Positions 7,686 through 16,670 are shown, counted from the first letter of the stretch. The stretch: DNA of 47,942 nucleotides from Sphingobacteriales bacterium 16-39-50 (GCA_002257025.1 NCHA01000021.1:1-47942), one strand, 5' to 3'. A program made the numbers and translations. The notes: generated by a model not told the origin, from the letters alone.

Positions 7686-9893
7686 TTATTTTTTAATTTC
7701 GGGCAATGAAAAAGCAACATAGGCATCCGCTGATTTAGTTCTCATTTTACCACCCCCACAGGCAATCACAACGTATTGTTTTCCTTTAATACTGTAAATT
7801 GAGGGACTTGCATATCCTCCAGCCGGAAGTTTAGTCTCAAAAAGCAGTTTTCCGGTCCTTTTATTATAGGCTCTGAACATCTCATCGCTCGTTGCTGCAA
7901 TGAATACCAATCCGCCTGCAGTAACTACCGATCCTCCCCAGTTCTCTGTTCCTGAGTGAATGCCTTTAGCTTTCATGTCAGGATGATCTCCCAGTGTTTC
8001 TTTCCAGACAACTTTTCCGTTGTTGAGGTCGATAGCCTGAAGCGTACCCCATGGCGGACTTACAGCCGGATATCCTTCAAGGGTTAAAAATTGCTTTATT
8101 CCTCCTAAACGATAAGGGACCTCATAGAATGGATGTTTCTTTTTCTTTTCAGCGATGTACTCCTCTTTTTGCAGGGATTCATTTTTTAGCAGGTAAGATG
8201 CAATCGCAGTTTTATCGGCATCACTAAGGTTTTTGAAAGCTGGCATCATCCTTCTGCCTGAACTGATCAGGTTTTTAAAATCTAATGTTTTATACTTATT
8301 GTTCAGATCTACCAAAGCCGGAAAATTACCTGAACCTTTCAGGTCGGCACCGTGGCAGCCGCTGCAATTTTTGGTGTAAAGGGAGGTGCCAGCTTCGAGA
8401 TTACTTTGCCTTTTTTTAACCGGCTTATCAATGCGATTATCTGCTATGGTAACTATCCAGGGTAATTCATTCGCATTGATATACATTATCCCGGTTTCAG
8501 GGTCCACCGATGGGCCGCCCCACTCACCACCGCCTGTGAGTCCGGGGAATACCAAAGTTCCTTCAAGGCTGGGAGGTGTAAACATGGGTCCGCTTTTAAA
8601 AGTTCGGAAGCGTTTGACTAATTCCTGATAGGAAGAATCTGGAATATTTTTATTGAGATCTGCTTCTGAAATTCCTTGTCTTGCAAATGCCGGAATGACG
8701 GTTGGAATTGGCTGAGTGGGTGAGGGCTGTTCGCCATCCAGATCAGAGTGTGCAGGTACAGGGGTTTCAACAATTGGATAGATTGGCTTGCCAGTGACCC
8801 TATCGAGGAGATAAACATAGCCCTGTTTACTTGTTTGTACGAGTGCATCTACCGATTTGCCATCTTTTTTTACAGTTAGTAAGGTTGGAGCATTTGGGAA
8901 ATCCCAATCCCATAGATCATGGTGAATGGCCTGAAAATGCCAGATATATTTTCCGTTTTCAGCATTCAATGCCAAAATACTGTTCCCGAAAAGATTATCG
9001 CCTCTCCGTTTACCCCCATAATAATCTGCATTTGCAGTACCTGTAGCAGCATATAAGATTCCTCTCTTTTCATCCAGACTGAATCCACCCCAGGCATTGG
9101 CACTACCTACAAATTTATAGGCTTCCGGATCTTCCCAGGTTTCATAACCCTTTTCACCTGGTGCCGGGATAGTTCTGAAAAGCCATTTCAATTCGCCCGT
9201 ATAAACATCATAGGCTCTGATATGTCCGGGAGCTGATTCTTCTTCTTCAGAAAGGCTGCTCCCCATAATGATCAGATCCTTATAAATCATACCGGCTGAT
9301 GTAGAAGTTACTCTCAGATCACTGATATCCCTATTCATTTCAAGATTATCATGTAATGAAATACGGCCATCTTTTCCAAAGCTACTGACAGGTTTTCCGG
9401 TTGCACTATTTATACAATAAAGTGATGATCCGGCAGTATAGAAGATCCGGTTTTCATTGTTTTTGCCTTTATGTACAGCAATCCCGCGACAGACATTCAA
9501 ACCATAACTTTGCTTTCCGGCATTATCAATAAGCATGCTAGGTGCCGGATCGAAAATCCATTTTTCTTTGCCGGTAGCTGCATCAGTAGCAAATAGTTTC
9601 AACTGAGGAGATGTACCATACAGAACACCATCAATGATCAATGGGTTGGTTTGGATCTGACTTGATTTATCAGCGTCTTTGGTATTGTAAACCCATGCCA
9701 CTTTAAGCTCCCCGACATTATTTGTATCAATTTGATTTAGCGGAGAATAGGCCTGTCGTTCTTTGCCACCTGCATAAACATCCCATTCTTTATTGCTCAG
9801 ATTATCCTGGCAGGAATTGAGAGCAAGGGAGGAGGCTAAGCAGCATAAAATTAATGATAAGGTATTTTTTCTTTTGGATGAGAAGAATATCAT
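7686..9893 (-). CDS. PQQ-dependent dehydrogenase with cytochrome c domain (lipoprotein), copy 2
   Basis: I place the start at 9893 (MIFFSSKRKN), giving 735 residues. The longer reading from 9950 would overlap the upstream gene and hide the lipoprotein leader (LALNSC). The architecture matches the neighbouring quinoprotein: propeller blades such as WIFDPAPSMLID and YIWHFQAIHHDLWDWDFP, then an inserted cytochrome c domain with C510-S-G-C513-H514 (CSGCH), then closing blades (GLVFIAATSDEMFRAYN). It should oxidise a hydroxyl compound with PQQ in the periplasm. Family resemblance is to PQQ glucose dehydrogenases, but the sugar specificity cannot be read from sequence. It follows the lactonase-like gene by 25 bases and is surely co-transcribed with it. 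No PQQ-synthesis genes are in the window. Confidence 0.88.
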   Translation of the reverse strand: MIFFSSKRKNTLSLILCCLASSLALNSCQDNLSNKEWDVYAGGKERQAYSPLNQIDTNNVGELKVAWVYNTKDADKSSQIQTNPLIIDGVLYGTSPQLKLFATDAATGKEKWIFDPAPSMLIDNAGKQSYGLNVCRGIAVHKGKNNENRIFYTAGSSLYCINSATGKPVSSFGKDGRISLHDNLEMNRDISDLRVTSTSAGMIYKDLIIMGSSLSEEEESAPGHIRAYDVYTGELKWLFRTIPAPGEKGYETWEDPEAYKFVGSANAWGGFSLDEKRGILYAATGTANADYYGGKRRGDNLFGNSILALNAENGKYIWHFQAIHHDLWDWDFPNAPTLLTVKKDGKSVDALVQTSKQGYVYLLDRVTGKPIYPIVETPVPAHSDLDGEQPSPTQPIPTVIPAFARQGISEADLNKNIPDSSYQELVKRFRTFKSGPMFTPPSLEGTLVFPGLTGGGEWGGPSVDPETGIMYINANELPWIVTIADNRIDKPVKKRQSNLEAGTSLYTKNCSGCHGADLKGSGNFPALVDLNNKYKTLDFKNLISSGRRMMPAFKNLSDADKTAIASYLLKNESLQKEEYIAEKKKKHPFYEVPYRLGGIKQFLTLEGYPAVSPPWGTLQAIDLNNGKVVWKETLGDHPDMKAKGIHSGTENWGGSVVTAGGLVFIAATSDEMFRAYNKRTGKLLFETKLPAGGYASPSIYSIKGKQYVVIACGGGKMRTKSADAYVAFSLPEIKK

Positions 9894-9918
9894 AGAACGT
9901 AAGGCTTGTTTTAGAATC

Positions 9919-10884
9919 TTAAATATTGTAGAATTTAACAGCATTATCATGGAACAATCTCTTTTGTTCTTTATATGGCCTGTTTTTGACTATTTCTTTC
10001 AGAATATTTACCCAGTTTTCGAGTTCGCTGCCTTTTAAGCACCATGGCCAGTCGCTGGCGAACATCACACGTTTCGGTCCGAAAATATCTAGGCAATGGT
10101 TTATGCCCGGGGCCAGAGTTTCAGCAGATTTTGGATATCCTGAGCTAACAGAGATGATACCCGAGATTTTACAAACCACATTTTTGTTTTCTGCTACCGT
10201 TTTCATCGCAGCAATCCATTCATTCGCATCATGATTGGCTTTACCACCTGTTATGGCAGGATCCAGAAATGCTCTTGGATCAACATTTCCACAATGGTTT
10301 ACGAGAAATCTTGTGTCTGGGCATGTTTTAATTAGTTCGGCAACTGAGGTTAACCAGGCTGGTGAAATAGTGAAATCCAAACTCATGTTCAATTTGCCCA
10401 GAACTTCTACGTTTTTGATCAATAGAGGATCTTTCATCTCAGCAACCGATCTGAATCCATACCTGATGCCCTTGATATATTCAGAGCCTTTAAATTGTGT
10501 AATATAGTTTTCAAAATCAGGACTCATCAGGTTGGCACTGATCACAGCCGCTACTGTGGGATTAGACTTGTCCTTGCACATCTCAATCGCATACAGTGCT
10601 TCTTCATGACGTTTTGCGACAGGTACTGCAACTTCCATATATACAGCTTTCACCATGTTGACGTTGCGAACGGCATGCATATAGGCCTTCATATCATAGT
10701 TTCCCGGAACCGGTGGGGATGTCCAGCCTTTTCCAAATCTTACCAGGTCGGCAAGATGCTGATGGGTATCAATAAGGGGAAGTGATTTTGCCGGATTTGT
10801 GAGCGTTTCAGAAAGCAAAGAGCTTCCGGGAAGAGAAGCTAAAGCGAGGACTGAAGCTGACGCTAAAAATTTTTTTCTGTTCAT
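9919..10884 (-). CDS. Exported TIM-barrel amidohydrolase (lactonase-like, COG3618 type)
   Basis: The 321-residue protein begins MNRKKFLASASVLALASLPG, an export signal resembling a Tat or Sec leader. Downstream are the hallmarks of the 2-pyrone-4,6-dicarboxylate lactonase-like amidohydrolases: LIDTHQHL with H41 and H43, FLVNHCGNVDP with a metal or substrate His, and ASDWPW with the catalytic Asp near the C-terminus. Relatives hydrolyse sugar lactones or pyrone lactones. That fits a role just after the quinoprotein dehydrogenases, which typically make lactones from cyclic sugars; this link is inferred. It lies between the RraA-like gene (53 bases upstream) and the second quinoprotein gene. Confidence 0.82.
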   Translation of the reverse strand: MNRKKFLASASVLALASLPGSSLLSETLTNPAKSLPLIDTHQHLADLVRFGKGWTSPPVPGNYDMKAYMHAVRNVNMVKAVYMEVAVPVAKRHEEALYAIEMCKDKSNPTVAAVISANLMSPDFENYITQFKGSEYIKGIRYGFRSVAEMKDPLLIKNVEVLGKLNMSLDFTISPAWLTSVAELIKTCPDTRFLVNHCGNVDPRAFLDPAITGGKANHDANEWIAAMKTVAENKNVVCKISGIISVSSGYPKSAETLAPGINHCLDIFGPKRVMFASDWPWCLKGSELENWVNILKEIVKNRPYKEQKRLFHDNAVKFYNI

Positions 10885-10937
10885 CTACAGATTCAATAAA
10901 TTAATTTATTTCTTAAAGTACAAAAAAAGTAAACAAT

Positions 10938-11867
10938 CTACCAAGTCCTCTCCTTCAATAATTCCTGCATTTCTGCCTGAGAATAGGGTAATTTACCGGG
11001 ATTGGCGCTAATCCACTTCGCAAAATCGGCTTCAATTTCTGTTGTCCAGCGGTTATCGATCTGTCCGGAAGTATATTTACCCTCTTTTAATCTGATTTGG
11101 CCAAATTCGTCTCTAACCAGCACTAATTCTCCAACTTTCACTACTTTTTCGGCCAGATGAGGCGGAATAAAGGCAACACCATCCAGATATCCCAAAATTA
11201 CATCTCCCGGCAAAACAGTTACAGCGCCGATCCGGATGGCCACATTTACGCCTTTTAGCATCATTTCTGTTTGATGGGATGGATGATCCCCCCTGATGAA
11301 GGAGGTAAATCCGGGCATTGCCTCCAGATCTCTCAGATCTCTTACAGTACCATTAAATACCACTCCATTGCCAGATTTAGCAAGGATCGCCGTCCCAAGG
11401 TTACTTCCAATTATTGGGCCATCCACTACCTTGCCATAAGAATCGGCCACATAAACATCGCCTTTACTTAGCATATCGATTGGCCAGGAAACCATATCAC
11501 CAACCCGTCCATCTGCTTTGCCCTCTTTTTCAAGATGTTCTCTTACTTCTGGTCGGATAGGCATGTATTGTGCAGTTAATGCCCGCCCAACTAATACCTC
11601 TCCCGAGTTAATGTTTTTCCAGTTACCCTCATATTGGTGTAAATAGCCTGCTGCCTTAAGTACTCCCCATGCCTGTTCCAGCGGGACTCTTTTCATTCGT
11701 TTAAGCAGATCATCGGATACTTTTGGTCTTCCATCAGGAAAGCGTTCTCCCGTCCATTTCGGGGTAAGTTCTATCATTTCCTGCCGGCTGATTGTGAGAT
11801 TTTGTGCCTGAACACTTATTGAAAGAAGTAATATTGCTGCTATGGTTTGTATTTTAAAAAATCTCAT
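10938..11867 (-). CDS. Exported RraA-like aldolase/decarboxylase
   Basis: The 309-residue protein has a clear signal peptide (about 1-21, ending SVQAQ) followed by an RraA-type domain. The core is ILAKSGNGVVFNGTVRDLRD, where the Arg-Asp pair corresponds to the substrate- and metal-binding RD of 4-hydroxy-4-methyl-2-oxoglutarate aldolase and RraA proteins. IGSNLGTAI precedes it and GDVILGYLDGVAFIPP follows. Most family members are cytoplasmic and about 160-240 residues, so export and an N-terminal extension of roughly 100 residues are notable. In this setting it is likely a periplasmic aldolase or oxaloacetate-type decarboxylase acting on an oxo acid made by the neighbouring enzymes. A regulatory RraA role is unlikely outside the cytoplasm. 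Confidence 0.82.
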   Translation of the reverse strand: MRFFKIQTIAAILLLSISVQAQNLTISRQEMIELTPKWTGERFPDGRPKVSDDLLKRMKRVPLEQAWGVLKAAGYLHQYEGNWKNINSGEVLVGRALTAQYMPIRPEVREHLEKEGKADGRVGDMVSWPIDMLSKGDVYVADSYGKVVDGPIIGSNLGTAILAKSGNGVVFNGTVRDLRDLEAMPGFTSFIRGDHPSHQTEMMLKGVNVAIRIGAVTVLPGDVILGYLDGVAFIPPHLAEKVVKVGELVLVRDEFGQIRLKEGKYTSGQIDNRWTTEIEADFAKWISANPGKLPYSQAEMQELLKERTW

Positions 11868-11924
11868 ATGTTAATATTTTATTCAATTAATAACCTGTTT
11901 TAAATAGGTTGATGATCAATTAAA

Positions 11925-14918
11925 TTATTTTAAAAGGGACTCAATTGTATGGACCTTGCCATTTTTAATTGATGTTTTGACCTTCATGGCGTCCTGGATT
12001 CTTTTTAATGGATCCCCTTCTACGATGATGAGATCGGCTAGTTTTCCTGCTTCTATGCTGCCCAGATCCTTATCAACTCCGACTACTTTTGCAGCCTGTA
12101 TAGTTGCAGATTGCAAAGCCCTGAAAGGAGATAGTCCTGCATCAACATACACCCAAAGTTCCGAATGAAGACTGCTGCCGAATGGCGCAAATGGCGCATC
12201 AGTCCCGGCAGTAATACTTCCTCCGGCATCAGAGATCGCTTTGATCGTTTTTAGCAATGCCTTATAATTAGCATCTGCTTTTGGTGTTCTCAGCGAGTCG
12301 AACTTGTTAGCTTGGGCATACAGACCTTTCAGAAATTCAGGTGTAAGAAATTTCCTGTTCCGTTCATCATTTAGTAATTCATCATATTTTTTAGCCAGTC
12401 TGAAATATCCTGTTCTTAAACATGCTGTTGGGGTGATATTTATTCCTGATTTAGCAACCAGTTGCACAACATCCTGGTAGCTTCTGAAATTAGCATCAAG
12501 CAGCATTGAATAACCTCTTCGGCTGGTGCCTGAAAGATGTTCAATAGCGTCAACATTGTATTTTGTGGCGGGATAAAGTTCATGAGAGGAGAGTGGAATG
12601 CCTATTTTATGTGCACCTTCAGTAAGAACTTTCTGAATAGAATCAGGCATTCTGACGTAAGTCTTGATCAGACTATAGCCCAGTTTTTTTGCTCTTTCAA
12701 GTTCCATTCTTATATGATTGGCCTCGGTTACACTATTCGCCAGTCCATAAGCTATACGTGTACCATCGGTTAATCCACCTGTAAAAAACAGTCTTGGACC
12801 GGGACGAACCCCACTTTCCCAGGCCTCTTTACGTTCAAGCGCATCATAAGGATCAGCTCCCGGCTCCCTGACAGAGGTTATTCCATAAGAAAGCCAGATC
12901 TTACCGAGTTTTTCGCCAACATTTGAACTTTGATGGGTATGCATTTCAAAGAGTCCTGGCATCACTACCTTGTCTGAGGCATCGATAATTTTAGTGCCTT
13001 GTTTATGATTTTGATGTGGCTTGATATCTCTGATCCGGTGCCCTTTAACGTAGATATCCATATTTTCCTGGTACGTACTGTCTTTGCCATTGAATACCTT
13101 ACCTGCATGGATAATATATTCTTCAGTCGGAATCTCGGTTTTCCATTTTAAGTCAATAGCGATTTCCTTTACTTTACCACTACTAACATCGATCTGTTTT
13201 AATTTATCAGTTGCAATATAAACTATGGTTTTTGAATCTCCGGTCCAGCTTAGGTTATCAGCAAGCTCATCAGTTAGTTTCCTCTCTTTGCCAGAAATTT
13301 CACCGTTCATGTTTACCGGAATAGTCCAGAGTGTACCATCTTTAGTATAAGCCATGGTTTTTCCATCCGGTGACCAGGCCGGCCCATTCTGGACACGCAT
13401 TCCAAGTGGCTTTTCTGAATCAGGGCTAACCAGAATAGCGGTGTCTTTTTCAAGTGATACAAGCATGAAATTATTAAAGCCTTCCCGGAAACGGGTGGAA
13501 TGAGCTTTTAAAGCCATCATGGCTACTGTCTTGCCATCTGGCGACCAGGAAGGTTTGCTGGGTACCCAAACCGTTTTATTCGCTACTTTAACTTCTCCGC
13601 TGGCCACATCGGCAATATGCAGAATGCCATATCCCCATTTCTTCATATAGTTCTGGGTATAATAGGCAATTTTTTTGCCATCCGGCGACCAGACAGGGTA
13701 GGAGGTATCTTCAGTGATCTGTTTTGAAAGCAGGCGACTCTGATTTGTTTTCAGATCATGTAACCAAACGTTCATTATGCCTCCCCGATCAGAAATATAG
13801 GCCAGAGTATTGCCATCAGGCGACCAGTCGGGTTCCAGATCTACAAAGGAATCATTGGTCAGCTGTATGAGTTTGCCATCAATTTCCTGGATAAAAATGT
13901 CACCTTTGGCTGCAAAAGCTATTTTCTTACCGTCATCAGAGACCACCGGACTTGCAATTCCCAAGGCTTTATGATCTTCTGTATTATCAAAATCATACTT
14001 TTTCTTTTCGTATGGCTTGCGGTTGAGGGTAAAAGTAGCTTCAAAAGGAATAGTTTCAATTGTGGATTGTCCGATTATCCTTTTCCTGATATGCCCATCG
14101 GCTGTGTAAATTAGTTTGTTGTCGGCGGCCCAGTTAATACGAAAAGGGAACAGATCTTCATCCCCGGTTGAAATTTGTTCAGTACTGCCATCGTTCAGGT
14201 TAGCCAGATAGATATAACTTGTATTTTTATCATCAAAGAGCATTGTTTTGCCGGTGAAAGCCACATAGCTAAGCTTGCTGTCATCAGTATTCCAGGAAGG
14301 TGCAGCAATACGCATAGCTTCAGGGACCGCCAGTTTCTCTGTTCCGTTTTCAAGAATATAAATACCGGATTCAGCCCTTTGTGAAACAAAGGCGATTTTG
14401 GTTCCGCTGTTTGAAAAGGCAGGATTTGAATCATTTGCCTTATCGCTTGTGAGCTGCTTAAGCTCTTTACTCGAGAGATCAATTTGCCATATATCGTAAT
14501 TCCCACTTCTGTCAGAGGCGAAAACAACTGATTTACCATCAGGTGACCAATCCGGTTCCCTGTTATCCGATATGCCGGATGTTAACTGTGTTAAATCTGA
14601 GCCATCCTTGTTGATCATCCAGATATGATAAGTGCCATCCCGGTAGGAGTGAAAAACAATTTTTTCCCCATCCGGCGACCAATCGGGCTCCTGAGAATCT
14701 CCCATTTCATCGGTCACACTTTTCGCTTTTCCACCTTCAACAGGGATGGTCCAGATTGTTCCCTGAAGGGAAATGGCCAGGGTTGATTTATCTGGTGACA
14801 AAGCAGCAGCCATGTTAGTCCCTACTGAAACGGTGACTTCAATTGCATCATTTTTACAGGAAGTAATGACAAAGTTGAATACAATAAGGTAACTCAGGAT
14901 TAGGATTTTTTGTTTCAT
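11925..14918 (-). CDS. TolB-like beta-propeller fused to amidohydrolase (lipoprotein)
   Basis: This 997-residue protein has a lipobox (VITSC, Cys21). Residues about 30-600 contain repeated WSPDG-type blades (at least six WSPDGx signatures), the mark of TolB/PD40 propellers. The remaining part, from about 610, is an amidohydrolase. It starts with HAGKVFNGKD, has the metal site MPGLFEMHTHQSS, later SSHELYPA and GTDAPFAPFG, and ends with the usual GSIEAGKLADLIIVEGDPL. Such fusions are common in Bacteroidota and are thought to be surface or periplasmic hydrolases of cyclic imides, peptides or amides. The propeller may shape the active site or bind the substrate. The gene lies 57 bases upstream of the RraA-like gene, inside the same likely operon. 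Confidence 0.88.
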   Translation of the reverse strand: MKQKILILSYLIVFNFVITSCKNDAIEVTVSVGTNMAAALSPDKSTLAISLQGTIWTIPVEGGKAKSVTDEMGDSQEPDWSPDGEKIVFHSYRDGTYHIWMINKDGSDLTQLTSGISDNREPDWSPDGKSVVFASDRSGNYDIWQIDLSSKELKQLTSDKANDSNPAFSNSGTKIAFVSQRAESGIYILENGTEKLAVPEAMRIAAPSWNTDDSKLSYVAFTGKTMLFDDKNTSYIYLANLNDGSTEQISTGDEDLFPFRINWAADNKLIYTADGHIRKRIIGQSTIETIPFEATFTLNRKPYEKKKYDFDNTEDHKALGIASPVVSDDGKKIAFAAKGDIFIQEIDGKLIQLTNDSFVDLEPDWSPDGNTLAYISDRGGIMNVWLHDLKTNQSRLLSKQITEDTSYPVWSPDGKKIAYYTQNYMKKWGYGILHIADVASGEVKVANKTVWVPSKPSWSPDGKTVAMMALKAHSTRFREGFNNFMLVSLEKDTAILVSPDSEKPLGMRVQNGPAWSPDGKTMAYTKDGTLWTIPVNMNGEISGKERKLTDELADNLSWTGDSKTIVYIATDKLKQIDVSSGKVKEIAIDLKWKTEIPTEEYIIHAGKVFNGKDSTYQENMDIYVKGHRIRDIKPHQNHKQGTKIIDASDKVVMPGLFEMHTHQSSNVGEKLGKIWLSYGITSVREPGADPYDALERKEAWESGVRPGPRLFFTGGLTDGTRIAYGLANSVTEANHIRMELERAKKLGYSLIKTYVRMPDSIQKVLTEGAHKIGIPLSSHELYPATKYNVDAIEHLSGTSRRGYSMLLDANFRSYQDVVQLVAKSGINITPTACLRTGYFRLAKKYDELLNDERNRKFLTPEFLKGLYAQANKFDSLRTPKADANYKALLKTIKAISDAGGSITAGTDAPFAPFGSSLHSELWVYVDAGLSPFRALQSATIQAAKVVGVDKDLGSIEAGKLADLIIVEGDPLKRIQDAMKVKTSIKNGKVHTIESLLK

Positions 14919-14993
14919 CGGATTATTCGGATTAATAAAATAATTTTATAATTGATCGATCAGTTTCTTCTTAAGTAATATTAAATCAGGTTA

Positions 14994-16046
14994 TTATGAT
15001 TGTGCTTTAGCCAATACAGTCTGCATACTTACAGGTGCCCCTCCCTGCCTTTTACTTTCATCTGCAGCTTCCATAAAAACATGGATTGCCAGGGTTTCTT
15101 CTATGCTGACCGGACTAATGCCGGTTTTGAAGAATTTAAGCATATCGATAACCAGCGGACGGTGTCCAACATCATTGAAAGAACCTGCGGGCAGGATCTC
15201 ATTTAAGCCATAGGCAACTCCGCTGTGTGTAACTTTCCCTTTTCGGATTCCCCTATAGGTGCCGATCCGGTCGTTTTCCCAGACTCCTAATACATGATCT
15301 GTATTTTGAGTATGCCTGCGCTGTACAGTCTGGCAATCTTTTCCCATTATAGTAAACAGGATTTCAATGCCGTGAATTCCATACCAGTAAAAATCAGGAT
15401 GAGTTGGTTCAAGGGGACAGCCGCTATAAGAATCTGCTCCCATAATATCACCGATCGAACCATTCCGGGCTGCCTGGGCACCTTTTAAATACCTCGTTGG
15501 TGAAGAAGAAAAAATGGGGCAATTGTATTTTTTCGCAGCATCCATAATTTTAATTACATCTTTTAAAGAGGCTGCGAAAGGTTTGTTGATGAATAGTGGT
15601 TTACCAGCTTTTATAACTTGCATTGCCTGTTCAACACGCGGATGACCGTCGAATGTCATCAGCATAACTGCATCTACCTTGGTTAGTAAGGCCTGAATTG
15701 AGTCTACCAGTTCGACTCCATTTTCTTTCATCTTCCCAACATAGGTTGGGATTTGTTTTATACTGGATTCTATTTTTTTGCTTCCATAAGGATAGGCTGC
15801 TGTAACCCTGAATCCTTCAAATGAACTATCCCAAAGAGGTTGTACAACATCGTATCCCGGTCCGGGAATGTTGTTGATATGACTAATAATCATGGTCACC
15901 TGTGAGGTGTCAAGCCCGATTATTCCAATCCGGGTGATTTTTTGCGATTGATTGTTTGCCAACACTTTAACCGGACTAATTGAGGCTAAGCCCGCCCCTG
16001 CTATTGCAAGACCAGATAAGAATTCACGCCTGTCTATATTTTTCAT
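14994..16046 (-). CDS. Tat-exported Gfo/Idh/MocA family protein
   Basis: The 350-residue protein starts with a twin-arginine leader (R6-R7 in IDRREFLSGLAIAGAG). The Gfo/Idh/MocA fold follows. The first Rossmann strand is TRIGIIGLDTSQV, where the usual GxGxxG is replaced, so NAD(P) binding may be altered. Where relatives have EKP, this protein has NKPFAASLKD. A C-terminal segment with YWYGIHGIEILFTIMG resembles the usual substrate-site His region. It is the first gene of the minus-strand cluster (next gene 75 bases on), so it may share the cluster promoter just upstream. Periplasmic members of this family carry a tightly bound cofactor and can act as glycoside-processing or racemase-like enzymes. 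Confidence 0.82.
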   Translation of the reverse strand: MKNIDRREFLSGLAIAGAGLASISPVKVLANNQSQKITRIGIIGLDTSQVTMIISHINNIPGPGYDVVQPLWDSSFEGFRVTAAYPYGSKKIESSIKQIPTYVGKMKENGVELVDSIQALLTKVDAVMLMTFDGHPRVEQAMQVIKAGKPLFINKPFAASLKDVIKIMDAAKKYNCPIFSSSPTRYLKGAQAARNGSIGDIMGADSYSGCPLEPTHPDFYWYGIHGIEILFTIMGKDCQTVQRRHTQNTDHVLGVWENDRIGTYRGIRKGKVTHSGVAYGLNEILPAGSFNDVGHRPLVIDMLKFFKTGISPVSIEETLAIHVFMEAADESKRQGGAPVSMQTVLAKAQS

Positions 16047-16215
16047 AGCTTATTATGAAAAGGACTATAATTGAAATTTATAGTGAAATGTGTTTATAAT
16101 TTATGTATTTATTCTGAGGATTTTCAATAGATTACAATATGGGTAATTTCAAATGCTCCCCCTTGCCTATAATATAGGAGGGAATTATATTCGGATTGAT
16201 TGTGCTTACAACCGA

Positions 16216-16389
16216 CTAGAATAAACTCAGAGACTCCAGTTCGATGTTGCTTTCAACCACTCCCGCATTGGATTTAAAAAAGGTTAATTTTCCAATTTTG
16301 GTTATAGATTTTAATATTTCAGCTTCCTGAATAAGATTTAGCAAAGGATAAAGCGATTTATCCTGTTTGTCAGCATATCCGTATATCAT
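16216..16389 (-). CDS. Doubtful small ORF, possible gene remnant
   Basis: An uninterrupted 57-codon frame runs from an ATG at 16389 to a TAG at 16216-16218; the frame stays open upstream of the ATG for about a dozen codons before a TGA. The product (MIYGYADKQDKSLYPLLNLI onward, ending LESLSLF) looks like ordinary protein, but I recognise no family. It lies in an otherwise empty 830-base region, so it could be the tail of a decayed gene. Confidence 0.22.
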   Translation of the reverse strand: MIYGYADKQDKSLYPLLNLIQEAEILKSITKIGKLTFFKSNAGVVESNIELESLSLF

Positions 16390-16407
16390 TTGTGAGGTAT
16401 CATTATT

Positions 16408-16581
16408 ATGACTCAGATCAAATCTATCTCACCTGACTTCATTATCCTGCTACTTTCATTTTTATTTATAATACTATCTTCTATAAGATGTATGAATTTG
16501 CCTAAAACACATAATATTCGGCCTCAGTCTAATGAAAGGGCCTTTTTTGAAAAAGGCAGTAATTTGCATAACTTTACATGA
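16408..16581 (+). CDS. Possible small membrane protein
   Basis: ATG at 16408 to TGA at 16579-16581 gives 57 residues. One hydrophobic stretch, FIILLLSFLFIILSSI (about 11-26), could cross a membrane, and a polar, basic tail follows. A strong intrinsic terminator sits 56 bases downstream on the same strand, as expected for a real small transcript. It has no recognisable homologue, no clear ribosome-binding site and no adjacent partner. The transcript could equally be a non-coding RNA. Confidence 0.3.
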   Translation: MTQIKSISPDFIILLLSFLFIILSSIRCMNLPKTHNIRPQSNERAFFEKGSNLHNFT

Positions 16582-16636
16582 TTTAGGGTGAATAGAATGT
16601 TACTTAAGAGTGAGTTTTACCCCCTTTATTTTATCT

Positions 16637-16670
16637 CCGGGAACGCTGCAACGTTTCCGGATTTTTTTTT
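16637..16670 (+). terminator. Intrinsic terminator
   Basis: CCGGGAACG (16637-16645) pairs with CGTTTCCGG (16652-16660) around the loop CTGCAA, with one G-U pair, and is followed at once by a run of nine T. It is a textbook plus-strand terminator, yet no annotated large plus-strand gene precedes it; the small ORF at 16408 is the only candidate. Confidence 0.75.

Noticed and set aside
9894..9950. Longer start for the second quinoprotein, at 9950
   Set aside because: It would overlap the 3' end of the upstream lactonase-like gene and place about 19 residues before a normal lipoprotein leader; the ATG at 9893 fits better.
12537..12773. Plus-strand frames within the TolB-amidohydrolase gene
   Set aside because: They overlap strongly conserved amidohydrolase sequence on the other strand and resemble no protein.
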